Shown: positions 1-6,126, numbered from the stretch's first letter. The stretch is 7,672 nucleotides of DNA from Verrucomicrobiota bacterium (GCA_027618625.1 JAQCER010000127.1:1-7672), one strand, 5' to 3'. Notes: generated from the letters alone by a model not told the origin. Translations and numbers: made by a program.

Positions 1-599
1 GAGCGGAATCCCCACAGCACTCCCACGGCTTTTGCTCCAGCCGCAGTGGCCGTCTGCATGTCGATGCCACTGTCGCCGATGAACCACGCGTCTGCTGGTG
101 CGATGTCCAGCGTCTTCGCGATGTGCAATGTTGATGCGGGATCGGGCTTACGTGGGAAAGTGTCGGATTGGCCGAGCACGCAAGCGAACTTCCAATGGGG
201 CAGGAGTTCTGCCACGCACTTCTGGGTAAAGGGATCGGGCTTGTTTGAGCAGACAGCCATCGGGATTCCGGCGGCGACCAGAGCATCGAGCACTTCGGGA
301 ACGCCTGGATAGGGTTTCGATTTTTGATTCCATCTCGCCTCATAGGCGATGCGAAAGGCCTCGGTGAATGTTTTCAATTGCTCTGCATCGCTCCGAATTT
401 CCTCCGGCAACGCACGCTCCACCAGCTTTGCCATGCCATTGCCGATGAAACGAAAATACGCATCGACCGGATGTACCGGCAGTGCATTCTCCAGCAGGAC
501 ATGATTCATGGAATCGGCCAGATCGTCGATGGTATCCAGAAGGGTTCCATCAAGGTCAAAGATGACAGCGGCGATGACAGCGGTGGATTGGTCTAACAT
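1..599 (-). CDS. gph: HAD-superfamily phosphatase, phosphoglycolate phosphatase-like (3' end outside window)
   Basis: Predicted soluble cytoplasmic hydrolase of the haloacid dehalogenase superfamily, probably acting on 2-phosphoglycolate or a similar small phosphate ester. The translation opens MLDQSTAVIAAVIFDLDGTL. Motif I is DLDGT, with nucleophile D15 and acid/base D17. Motif II is the serine in VCSNKP (S118), motif III the lysine in RKPDP (K151), and motif IV the acidic pair in FIGDSGID (D176, D180). A helical cap lies between residues about 20 and 95, as in subclass I enzymes. About 199 codons are visible; relatives are usually 215-230 residues, so only a short C-terminal tail is missing. 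The start is the first ATG in frame and has only a weak upstream purine stretch. The gene diverges from pncB across 77 bp. Family assignment is firm; the exact substrate is inferred, and a 5'-nucleotidase or other phosphatase activity is possible. Confidence 0.9.
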   Translation of the reverse strand, partial: MLDQSTAVIAAVIFDLDGTLLDTIDDLADSMNHVLLENALPVHPVDAYFRFIGNGMAKLVERALPEEIRSDAEQLKTFTEAFRIAYEARWNQKSKPYPGVPEVLDALVAAGIPMAVCSNKPDPFTQKCVAELLPHWKFACVLGQSDTFPRKPDPASTLHIAKTLDIAPADAWFIGDSGIDMQTATAAGAKAVGVLWGFR

Positions 600-641
600 A
601 GGGCGGGAGCATTCCTGCAAATCGGTGGTCGGTCAACGGAC

Positions 642-670
642 TTGACATAGTGTTAAATGAACACTATAAT
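642..670 (+). promoter_or_regulatory. Perfect consensus sigma-70 promoter of pncB
   Basis: TTGACA at 642-647 and TATAAT at 665-670 are separated by exactly 17 bp, a perfect match to the housekeeping consensus. Transcription would begin about 7 bases after the -10 box, at about 677. That is the A of the pncB ATG, so the message is predicted to be leaderless. It also rules out the upstream in-frame GTG at 650, which lies inside the promoter. Confidence 0.85.
648..666. promoter_or_regulatory. Palindromic operator candidate between -35 and -10 of pncB
   Basis: TAGTGTT (648-654) and AACACTA (660-666) form a perfect 7 bp inverted repeat around the 5-base centre AAATG. The palindrome fills the promoter spacer and overlaps the first bases of the -10 box, the classic place for a repressor that blocks RNA polymerase. 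Genes of NAD salvage are often controlled by repressors such as NrtR, NiaR or NadQ that bind palindromes. Which one, if any, would bind here cannot be read from the window, and no regulator gene is nearby. The symmetric site could also influence the divergent phosphatase gene. Confidence 0.55.
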
Positions 671-676
671 GACGCC

Positions 677-1993
677 ATGACCAATATGCTGTATCGAGAA
701 TCGCTCGGGTTGCTCACCGACCTCTATCAATTGACCATGGCCTACGGCTATTGGAAACAGGGACGGCACGAGAACGAGGCGGTGTTCCACTTGTTTTTCC
801 GCAAGCTTCCGTTCGATGTCCCGTGCGCGATCGCCTGTGGAACCGAGTATGTGAAGGGGGTTCTTGAGTCGTTTCGATTTGAATCGAGCGATCTGGTTTA
901 CCTTGGCGAGATGCTTGGCAACGATGGCGCGCCATTGTTCGAACGGGAGTTTCTCGACTATCTGGGCGGGCTGCAGTTGACCTGCGATGTCGATGCCGTG
1001 CTTGAGGGGGAGGCGGTATTTCCTCATGAGCCGATGGTGCGGGTTCGTGGGCCATTGCTGCAGTGCCAGCTACTGGAGACGGCGCTTCTGAACATGATCA
1101 ATTTCCAGACGTTGATTGCCACCAAGGCAGCGGAAATTTGCGCCGCCGCGGGTGGTGATCCGGTGTTAGAGTTTGGGCTCAGGCGTGCGCAGGGGATCGA
1201 TGGTGGTCTTGCTGCCAGTCGGGCTGCCTACATCGGCGGATGCACAGGAACTTCAAACGTTCTCGCGGGCAAACTGTTCGATATTCCAGTGAAGGGCACT
1301 CACGCTCACAGCTGGGTGATGTCGTTTGACGACGAACTCGCTGCGTTTCGCGCCTATGCCGATGCAATCCCTAACAATTGCACATTTCTTGTTGATACCT
1401 ACGACACGATCGAGGGTGTGCGCAATGCGATCATCGTCGGAAACGAAATGAAGAAGAACGGTAATCGCCTGGCAGGAATCCGTCTCGACTCGGGCAATCT
1501 CGCCGACTTGAGCATTCAAGTGCGGGAGTTGCTGGACGAGGCTGGATTCACGGATACGGAGATCGTAGCCAGCAATGATCTGGACGCGGAGACGATCCGC
1601 CAATTGAAGGAGCTGGGGGCAATGATCGACGTTTGGGGCGTGGGCACCAGGCTCGTGACTGCGTATGATCGCCCGGCTCTGGGTGGAGTTTACAAGTTGG
1701 CCGCCATCCGCGATCATGCCGATGCCGGTGCCGGTGCTGACTGGCAGTGGAAGGTGAAACTTTCGAACGAACCGGCAAAGGTATCGATCCCGGGAATCCA
1801 GCAAGTGGTGAGGCGACTGGATGCCGAAGGGATTCCGATTGAGGACGTGATTTATTGCGAGGCATTGAATCCTGATGCTCCATATGCTGGTGAAAAGTTG
1901 CTGCATCCTCCTCACCTTTTGAGTCGACTGTCACCATGGCGAAATCACTGTTGCTTTCATTGGCGGCGTCAGCTCCCTCGAAGAAAGTCTTGA
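677..1993 (+). CDS. pncB: Nicotinate phosphoribosyltransferase, with aberrant C-terminus
   Basis: Cytoplasmic NAD salvage enzyme (Preiss-Handler pathway) that makes nicotinate mononucleotide from nicotinate and PRPP with ATP hydrolysis. Family landmarks, numbered from the ATG at 677: [15 protein letters not shown] (12-26), [11 protein letters not shown] (36-46), [12 protein letters not shown] (162-173), SRAAYIGGC (181-189), the KGTHAHSW block with the conserved His pair (206-213), GIRLDSGNL (267-275), VASNDLD (297-303) and [13 protein letters not shown] (319-331). The 677 start is chosen because the consensus promoter places the transcript start there; an upstream GTG lies within the promoter. 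Resemblance stops about residue 410 (AGEKLLHP), followed by about 28 Cys/Trp/Arg-rich residues unlike the family, so the usual C-terminal tens of residues (EIP-rich loop and terminal helices) are absent. The break coincides with the left edge of the mosaic region. Catalytic residues are intact, but function is uncertain; it may be a pseudogene or an assembly join. Confidence 0.88.
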   Translation: MTNMLYRESLGLLTDLYQLTMAYGYWKQGRHENEAVFHLFFRKLPFDVPCAIACGTEYVKGVLESFRFESSDLVYLGEMLGNDGAPLFEREFLDYLGGLQLTCDVDAVLEGEAVFPHEPMVRVRGPLLQCQLLETALLNMINFQTLIATKAAEICAAAGGDPVLEFGLRRAQGIDGGLAASRAAYIGGCTGTSNVLAGKLFDIPVKGTHAHSWVMSFDDELAAFRAYADAIPNNCTFLVDTYDTIEGVRNAIIVGNEMKKNGNRLAGIRLDSGNLADLSIQVRELLDEAGFTDTEIVASNDLDAETIRQLKELGAMIDVWGVGTRLVTAYDRPALGGVYKLAAIRDHADAGAGADWQWKVKLSNEPAKVSIPGIQQVVRRLDAEGIPIEDVIYCEALNPDAPYAGEKLLHPPHLLSRLSPWRNHCCFHWRRQLPRRKS

Positions 1994-2003
1994 TGGTTTC
2001 CAA

Positions 2004-2043
2004 CCTTGAGATTAAGCAGATAAAGAAAAAAGTAATCTCGAGG
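2004..2043. repeat. Hairpin-forming inverted repeat in the gap before the methyltransferase gene
   Basis: CCTTGAGATTA (2004-2014) is the reverse complement of TAATCTCGAGG (2033-2043) except for one base that would still pair as G-U in RNA. The loop is 18 purine-rich bases. No run of T follows the right arm, so it is not a standard intrinsic terminator. It lies between the end of the pncB frame and the methyltransferase start, and may be a transcript-stabilising hairpin, a protein site or the scar of a mobile element. Confidence 0.5.
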
Positions 2044-2091
2044 ATAATATATTTCTAGGACTGGCCCAACCAAAAACCAAAAAATAGATTG

Positions 2092-3069
2092 ATGAATAAC
2101 CACCAGCCGATAGCTGAATCTCTCGCCAGCGCAGAGCAGAATCGCATGAACGTCACAGTCGATAGCAAATCGGTATTTACAGCGATCAATACCGCACTAG
2201 AAAAACTAGGCTTTTTTAATCGGAATGAATCTTTCTCAGAAAGGTTTGCGAGTTTTCCTGAGCCTCAGGGTAAAATTTTAGAGCGCTCTTTTGAAGAGCG
2301 TCGAGAGGGCAACTCTTTCTACAATGCATTAGCGGTCTATCCACACGCGCCAAGGATTCTGGATATTCAGTATTCAAAGATATTAGACACTATTTATCTT
2401 ATCAAAGCCTTGCTTGGTGATTACATTGCAGCCGACGAAGCCTGTCTAGATATCGGAACGTGCACAGGCGTAATGCCTATTATTCTTTCTAGCCTTCGCC
2501 TAGGAAGCTGGACTGGCGTAGACCGATCAGCTGCGTGCATTGAATATGCAGCCAGATCGTCCAAGGAATTCCTAGAAGCAGGCTCAGCACCCAGTTTCAT
2601 GAAGGGTACATTGGAAAAGCTCTCGCCAAAGCATAGATTCAAATTCGTGCTCAACTCGCGCGGCCCCAAGATGGATCCAAGCGCGAATGACTACGCGCTC
2701 GTGTCTAACTTGCTAGAAGAGAATGGGATCTTTGTCTATGTAGACGGTTCCCCCACTATCAAGAATGCGGCCATAGCCAAGAAGATTTATAATAAAAGTG
2801 GGCTAAGCCTTGTTTACAGGGATGTCGTTGGCGGCTTTATGATGACACCATGCGAGTTCGATGCAGCCTTATTTTCTATATTTGTCAAGTGCAAGCATGA
2901 ATTACCCGAAGGTGATTACAGCAAAGACTACCAATCCCTGTGGCAGTCACACTTTATGGACTATTGCAATAAGGACGTAATGGATGAGCCTCAGATGAAA
3001 ACCCTTTGCACAATGAGGGAGCACATGAGACATTCGGCCTCTGGCTGCTGGAACCGATTACTTGACTGA
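2092..3069 (+). CDS. Class I SAM-dependent methyltransferase, unknown substrate
   Basis: A predicted cytoplasmic protein of 325 residues with a Rossmann-type methyltransferase core. Motif I, the SAM-binding glycine loop, is LDIGTCTGV (about 119-127). The acidic residue after strand 2 is D144 in TGVDRS. A strand-4 region follows at KFVLNSRGPK (about 184-193), and strand 5 is GIFVYVDG (about 212-219). The first 115 residues are helical and probably form a substrate lid; the last 80, with many Cys, His and Met, are not recognised. I cannot place it in a named subfamily; small-molecule or natural-product methylation is only a guess. The start is the ATG at 2092 (a TTG precedes it); no clear Shine-Dalgarno is seen, and M19 (2146) is an alternative. 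The gene is markedly more AT-rich than pncB and rpsA and uses ATA, TTA and AGA codons they mostly avoid, consistent with horizontal acquisition. Confidence 0.8.
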   Translation: MNNHQPIAESLASAEQNRMNVTVDSKSVFTAINTALEKLGFFNRNESFSERFASFPEPQGKILERSFEERREGNSFYNALAVYPHAPRILDIQYSKILDTIYLIKALLGDYIAADEACLDIGTCTGVMPIILSSLRLGSWTGVDRSAACIEYAARSSKEFLEAGSAPSFMKGTLEKLSPKHRFKFVLNSRGPKMDPSANDYALVSNLLEENGIFVYVDGSPTIKNAAIAKKIYNKSGLSLVYRDVVGGFMMTPCEFDAALFSIFVKCKHELPEGDYSKDYQSLWQSHFMDYCNKDVMDEPQMKTLCTMREHMRHSASGCWNRLLD

Positions 3070-3073
3070 CGGC

Positions 3074-3184
3074 ATGACCGATCTCCTCAAGGCATGGTGG
3101 GGCAGGCCCCATCGCGACATCCTTTCGGGCCTGGTGGTGGCCTTCGCGATTATCCCTGAGGCGATCGCCTTCTCCGGTATCGCC
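3074..3184 (+). pseudogene. N-terminal fragment of a SulP-family anion transporter
   Basis: The first 37 codons read MTDLLKAWWGRPHRD, then ILSGLVVAFAIIPEAIAFSG. This matches the conserved beginning of SulP inner-membrane sulfate/bicarbonate-type transporters, including the first transmembrane helix with its PEAIAF motif. After SGIA, where family members continue with G-V-D-P and further helices, the frame switches to an unrelated Pro/Ser-rich stretch. A full SulP protein has about 10-14 helices and over 500 residues, so this is a shard that cannot transport anything. Its ATG lies only 4 bases past the methyltransferase stop. The codon style is GC-rich, unlike the methyltransferase. Confidence 0.7.
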
Positions 3185-3244
3185 AGGCGGCCCTCCAGCA
3201 CGCCCTCCTCAGAGCCTGAGCCAACACCTGATCATGCGACCCCC

Positions 3245-3517
3245 ATGGACCTGCAGCTGCGCGGAGCCCATGTCCTCACCACCGAGCAACTGCAGGAACG
3301 GCTGGCGGTCGATCCCTCACGGGGCCTAAGCAGCGGCGACGCTGAGGAGCGGCTGCGGCCAGGGCAGCTCAATGCGCTCAAGCATTCACTGCTGGGGTGG
3401 TGGTGCGCAAAGAGATGTTTCCGGCCATCGAGTCATGGTGGTTCTCACAGCTTTTTTTGCAGCTGGGCTACGCCCGTCAAAGCTCTATTGGGTGGCATCA
3501 CCGTAGGGAAGGCCTGA
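3245..3517 (+). pseudogene. N-terminal fragment of a P-type cation-transporting ATPase
   Basis: In the same open frame as the SulP shard, an ATG at 3245 begins MDLQLRGAHVLTTEQLQERL, then AVDPSRGLSSGDAEERL and NALK. This is the pattern of the cation ATPase N-terminal domain: L-x-x-x-x-V-D-P-x-x-G-L-S-x-x-x-A-x-x-R-L-x-x-x-G-x-N-x-L. Where RYGPN is usual, the window has RPGQLN, a sign of decay or of a small frame disturbance. Resemblance ends near 3388; the rest, to the stop at 3515-3517, is unrelated and Cys/Trp/Ser-rich. None of the membrane helices nor the DKTGT phosphorylation site is present, so the product cannot be an active pump. The 60 bases between the two shards may be remnant upstream sequence of the ATPase gene. 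Confidence 0.62.
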
Positions 3518-3710
3518 GCATCGCGGCAACCGTGCGTTGCCTGGCCATCAGCTCTGCGGTTGCTGCCGGTTTGCCGAACTACGCGCACGGATGCCAATGC
3601 AGGCTGATGGGTGCTGGATGTCTTGTGGCCCGAAAGGCACTTTTCGCACGCTGGACAGGCAATTTACTAGGCAACAAGACTTAGAAAACCAGAGAATGCT
3701 TAGGGTACTA
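3389..3710. other. Unassigned stretch between transporter fragments and tRNA fragment
   Basis: Short open frames exist on both strands, for example 3397-3684 on the plus strand, but none shows a recognisable domain, a good start site or protein-like composition. It is probably more decayed sequence. Nothing else was identified here. Confidence 0.4.
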
Positions 3711-3802
3711 GCGGACTTAAAATCCGCAGACGGCAACGTTGTGGGGGTTCAACTCCCCCTGTCCCCATCGAGTTAAAGCTTCTGCGCTGCAACGGTTTTC
3801 TA
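3682..3802. repeat. Short inverted repeats flanking the tRNA fragment
   Basis: TAGAAAACC at 3682-3690 is the exact reverse complement of GGTTTTCTA at 3794-3802, and the pair brackets the tRNA-Leu fragment. Nine bases in inverted orientation about 100 bp apart could be recombinase arm sites, but could also arise by chance. Confidence 0.3.
3711..3767 (+). tRNA. 3' fragment of tRNA-Leu (anticodon UAA)
   Basis: The anticodon stem GCGGA (3711-3715) pairs with TCCGC (3723-3727) around the loop CTTAAAA, which carries anticodon TAA at 3718-3720. Then come a long variable arm (3728-3742), typical of tRNA-Leu, a T-arm with GGGGG (3743-3747) and CCCCC (3755-3759) around TTCAACT, the 3' acceptor strand TGTCCCC (3760-3766) and discriminator A3767. 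The partner GGGGACA that should start the tRNA is absent upstream, and no D-arm can be drawn in 3680-3710. The gene is therefore headless, broken at or just before the anticodon stem, where tyrosine recombinases commonly cross over in tRNA attachment sites. No CCA is encoded. It is best read as a duplicated tRNA 3' end (att-site remnant) or a truncated tRNA. Confidence 0.75.
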
Positions 3803-3825
3803 GGATGATGCGCGGAGGTGATCTG

Positions 3826-3984
3826 GTGGTGCCGACCGAAGCAAACGATATCCACGCCTGCCGCAAGCGCGCCAAGAAGCGTTTCGAGGTGTTCGGCCAT
3901 GTCAGGCAGAACGGCGGCTACCCTGTGCGGTTGGCGGATGCACTTGTGAAAGTGAGAGACTCGCTGGTCTCGGGCCGAAGCTAA
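3826..3984 (+). CDS. Possible small basic protein, unknown
   Basis: A 52-residue frame starts at GTG 3826, 7 bases after a strong Shine-Dalgarno (GGAGGTG, 3814-3820), and ends at TAA 3982-3984. It reads VVPTEANDIHACRKRAKKRF, then has an ADALVKVRDSLVSGRS tail. The N-terminal half is rich in Lys and Arg and the C-terminal half looks helical, which would suit a small DNA- or RNA-binding protein, but there is no recognisable domain. The frame stays open upstream to ATGs at 3805 and 3808, so a slightly longer protein or the tail of a broken gene is possible. It sits just right of the tRNA fragment. The ribosome binding site is the main support. Confidence 0.3.
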   Translation: MVPTEANDIHACRKRAKKRFEVFGHVRQNGGYPVRLADALVKVRDSLVSGRS

Positions 3985-4040
3985 ATCGTGGCGATCGGCC
4001 TAGCCTTGGGTTTTGGTATCGCCGCCACGGCTCCTGCGAC

Positions 4041-4070
4041 GCCCTGCCGAAGGCGGCAGAGGGCTGCCGC
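4041..4070. repeat. GC-rich overlapping palindromes, REP-like
   Basis: Two mutually exclusive hairpins share bases: TGCCG-AAGG-CGGCA (4045-4058), and GCGGCAG-AGGG-CTGCCGC (4053-4070), a perfect 7 bp stem with a 4-base loop. There is no T tract on either strand, so neither is an intrinsic terminator. The form resembles intergenic REP-type palindromes. Apart from this, 3985-4240 holds no feature I can support. Confidence 0.4.
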
Positions 4071-4240
4071 AGTCCACAGCCAGAACCCCTATCCAGAACG
4101 CAGTTCATGCCTCCCTCAGCAGCTGCGATTCACTCTTGCCGCATCCGCTCATGTGGATGGGGAGGCTTGGCAAGTTGCGTTTCACGAACCAGCATGCAGG
4201 CCTCATTGGATGTAGAACCGTGACCACTGGCGGAATACTC

Positions 4241-4278
4241 AAAAAACAGGCCCTGCCGCGAAGTGCGACAGGGCCTGT
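4241..4278 (-). terminator. Rho-independent terminator of rpsA
   Basis: The perfect 10 bp stem ACAGGCCCTG / CAGGGCCTGT (4246-4255 and 4269-4278) extends inward by CGC/GCG. On the minus strand it is followed by a run of six T (complement of 4241-4246). It starts about 30 bases past the rpsA stop codon and marks the native edge of the rpsA locus. Confidence 0.9.
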
Positions 4279-4308
4279 AAAATGCTTTCGCGCGGAGGCT
4301 GATTCAGA

Positions 4309-6009
4309 TCACGACTCTGAGTTACCTGCGTCTTGACCGGGGCGCCAGTCTTCGGTCGCGAACTTGAAGGCTTCTTCCAGTCCGACCATATCCGCACTTG
4401 GGCGAAGGGCGTCGAATGCCGCAGTTTCCTTCTTGAGTTCTGCTTCGTCGTAGTTGGCAGCTTTGATCGAAAGGCCGATGCGGCGCTCGACTTTGTCCAC
4501 CTTGATGACGCGAGCTTCGACTTCATCGCCCACCTTCAGCACGTCCTTCACGCGGGTAACGTGATCTTCGCTGAGTTGTGAGATGTGCACCAGGCCGTCG
4601 ATGTCGTCTTCGAGCTGGACGAATGCACCGAAGCTTGCGATCTTGGCGACTTGACCTTTGACGAGATCACCAACAGAGAATCTTGAGTCAATCAGTGACC
4701 ATGGATCCGACTCAAGCTGCTTGATGCCAAGGCTGATGCGCTGGTTTACCTTGTCGATATCGATGACGACCGCTTCGAGGTCTTCGCCCTTCTTGAGCAC
4801 TTCGCTCGGGTGGTTGATCTTGCGTGTCCAACTCAGGTCGGAAACGTGGATCATGCCGTCGATCCCATCTTCGAGTTCCACAAAGGCACCGTAAGCGGTG
4901 AGGTTGCGAATCTTTCCGGTGATCGAGCTGCCAACGGGGTAACGAACTTCGATTTCATCCCATGGATTAGGCTCAAGCTGACGCACGCCGAGGGAGATTT
5001 TTTGCTCTTCCTTGTTGATGCTGAGCACCACTGCTTCGATTACCTGGTCGATCGCCAGAACGTCGGACGGGCGCGTGATGCGCTTCGTCCAGGACAACTC
5101 GGACACGTGGATGAGCCCTTCAACACCTTCCTCGACTTCGACGAATGCGCCGTAGGGGACGAGTTTGGTGATTTTGCCTTTGACCTTGGTCGAGACGGGA
5201 TAGCGTCCTTCGATGTTCTCCCAAGGATTCTGCAGCATCTGTTTGAGGCCAAGCGAAACGCGCTCTTTCTCACGATTGACGTCCAGGATCTGCACGTTGA
5301 GTACCTGACCGATGGCGACTATTTCGCTGGGGTGGTTGATCCGGCGCCAGCTCATGTCGGTGATGTGCAGCAGTCCATCCATGCCGCCGAGATCGACGAA
5401 CACACCAAAGTCGGTGATGTTCTTGACCACGCCCTCGACTCTGTCGTTCGGGTTCACGGTGAGGAGGAACTGCTGGCGTTGTTCTGCGCGCTCCTGCTCG
5501 ATGACTTCGCGACGGCTCAGAACGATGTTCTTGCGGTCGTCGTTGATCTTGACGATCTTAAATTCGTATACGTTGCCGACATACACATTGAGATCCTTTG
5601 GAGGAATGATATCGATTTGAGATCCGGGAAGGAATGCCTCGACGCCGACATTGACCATAAGGCCACCTTTGACAGCGGATTTCACTTTGCCCTTCACCAG
5701 GCCACCATCGTGGAACACCTTGACGATCTTGTCCCAGTTCTGTTTGTGGGCTGCCTTCTCCTTCGAAAGAACGACCATACCTTCTTCGTTCTCAAGCTTC
5801 TCGAGCAGAACTTCGATCTCATCCCCGATTTCGATCTCTTCATCCTCGAACTCGGAAACCGGAATGGCTCCCTCCGATTTGTATCCGATATCCACCAGGA
5901 CGACCTGCGGTTTGATATCCAGAATGGTTCCATTCACGATCGAGCCCTCGCGGTAATCGCGAAAGGTGGACGCGATAAGGGCTTCTAATTCACTTGTACT
6001 ACTAGTCAT
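4309..6009 (-). CDS. rpsA: 30S ribosomal protein S1
   Basis: The largest protein of the small ribosomal subunit, which binds mRNA and helps unfold and load it for translation. The 566-residue product, the usual length for full six-domain S1, carries six S1 (OB-fold) RNA-binding domains at about residues 21-84, 102-167, 188-256, 273-342, 360-430 and 447-516. Domains 1-2 are divergent, as expected for ribosome docking. Domains 3-6 share the hallmark (Y/F)GAFV-(E/Q/D)-L/V-x-x-G-x-(D/E)-G-L-(I/L)-H-(V/I)-S. An acidic tail ends in GQDAGNSES. The start is the ATG at 6007-6009, opening MTSSTSELEALIASTFRDYR. The bases before it (ctaaccgttaaaa) contain no Shine-Dalgarno, a known trait of many rpsA messages and consistent with translational autocontrol by S1. 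The gene is monocistronic here, with its own terminator, and appears intact. Confidence 0.97.
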   Translation of the reverse strand: MTSSTSELEALIASTFRDYREGSIVNGTILDIKPQVVLVDIGYKSEGAIPVSEFEDEEIEIGDEIEVLLEKLENEEGMVVLSKEKAAHKQNWDKIVKVFHDGGLVKGKVKSAVKGGLMVNVGVEAFLPGSQIDIIPPKDLNVYVGNVYEFKIVKINDDRKNIVLSRREVIEQERAEQRQQFLLTVNPNDRVEGVVKNITDFGVFVDLGGMDGLLHITDMSWRRINHPSEIVAIGQVLNVQILDVNREKERVSLGLKQMLQNPWENIEGRYPVSTKVKGKITKLVPYGAFVEVEEGVEGLIHVSELSWTKRITRPSDVLAIDQVIEAVVLSINKEEQKISLGVRQLEPNPWDEIEVRYPVGSSITGKIRNLTAYGAFVELEDGIDGMIHVSDLSWTRKINHPSEVLKKGEDLEAVVIDIDKVNQRISLGIKQLESDPWSLIDSRFSVGDLVKGQVAKIASFGAFVQLEDDIDGLVHISQLSEDHVTRVKDVLKVGDEVEARVIKVDKVERRIGLSIKAANYDEAELKKETAAFDALRPSADMVGLEEAFKFATEDWRPGQDAGNSES

Positions 6010-6066
6010 TTTTAACGGTTAGAAGTTTGTTGTTTGGTTTGTTCGGACTACCGACGTTGCCCCTTG

Positions 6067-6072
6067 ATTATC
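6067..6072 (-). promoter_or_regulatory. Weak candidate -10 box for rpsA
   Basis: On the minus strand GATAAT lies inside the palindrome TTGATAATCAA (6064-6074) and would start transcription about 50 bases before the rpsA ATG. No good -35 hexamer stands at 16-18 bp, so support is limited. Confidence 0.25.
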
Positions 6073-6126
6073 AAAGCCTCCCACCGCGAAAGGAGCACCA
6101 GCAATGGCGGGGGGCTGGCCGGAATC

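Larger units (their letters stand above)
1912..4240. other. Putative decayed genomic island or mosaic insertion
   Basis: This block begins where pncB stops resembling its family and ends at the rpsA terminator. It combines an AT-rich methyltransferase gene, two transporter gene beginnings fused in frame, a headless tRNA-Leu and palindromic DNA. Base composition changes sharply near 1990 and again at about 3065. No integrase, transposase or terminal inverted repeat was found, so the mechanism is unknown. A tRNA-targeted element that has decayed is one reading; a misassembled metagenomic contig is the other. Edges are approximate. Confidence 0.4.

Noticed and set aside
1253..1915. A long minus-strand open frame of 220 codons inside pncB.
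   Set aside because: Shadow of pncB on the opposite strand; the pncB frame carries clear family motifs.
1936..2058. A 40-codon plus-strand frame ([20 protein letters not shown] start) overlapping the pncB tail.
   Set aside because: No ribosome binding site, no recognised family, and it spans the composition break; it may be a captured gene start but cannot be supported.
2062..2070. GCCCAAC, matching the RYYYAAC core of integron attC sites, just before the methyltransferase gene.
   Set aside because: No partner GTTRRRY at proper spacing, no second attC after the gene and no integron integrase; a 7-base match is expected by chance.
3161..3168. GCGATCGC as a HIP1 signature proving cyanobacterial origin of the SulP fragment.
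   Set aside because: The octamer also occurs in pncB (827-834) and a single copy is not diagnostic.
3711..3767. Group I intron in tRNA-Leu(UAA), as known in cyanobacteria.
   Set aside because: The anticodon stem and loop are continuous, and the missing part lies upstream of the anticodon arm, not at the intron position.
4105..4206. A minus-strand 33-codon frame (MRPACWFVKRNLPSLPIHMS start).
   Set aside because: Protein-like in flavour but very short, with no ribosome binding site and no family I can name with certainty.
4810..5988. A long plus-strand open frame of 392 codons.
   Set aside because: It is antisense to rpsA; its openness follows from rpsA codon bias, and its Asp/Phe/His-rich translation has no domain.
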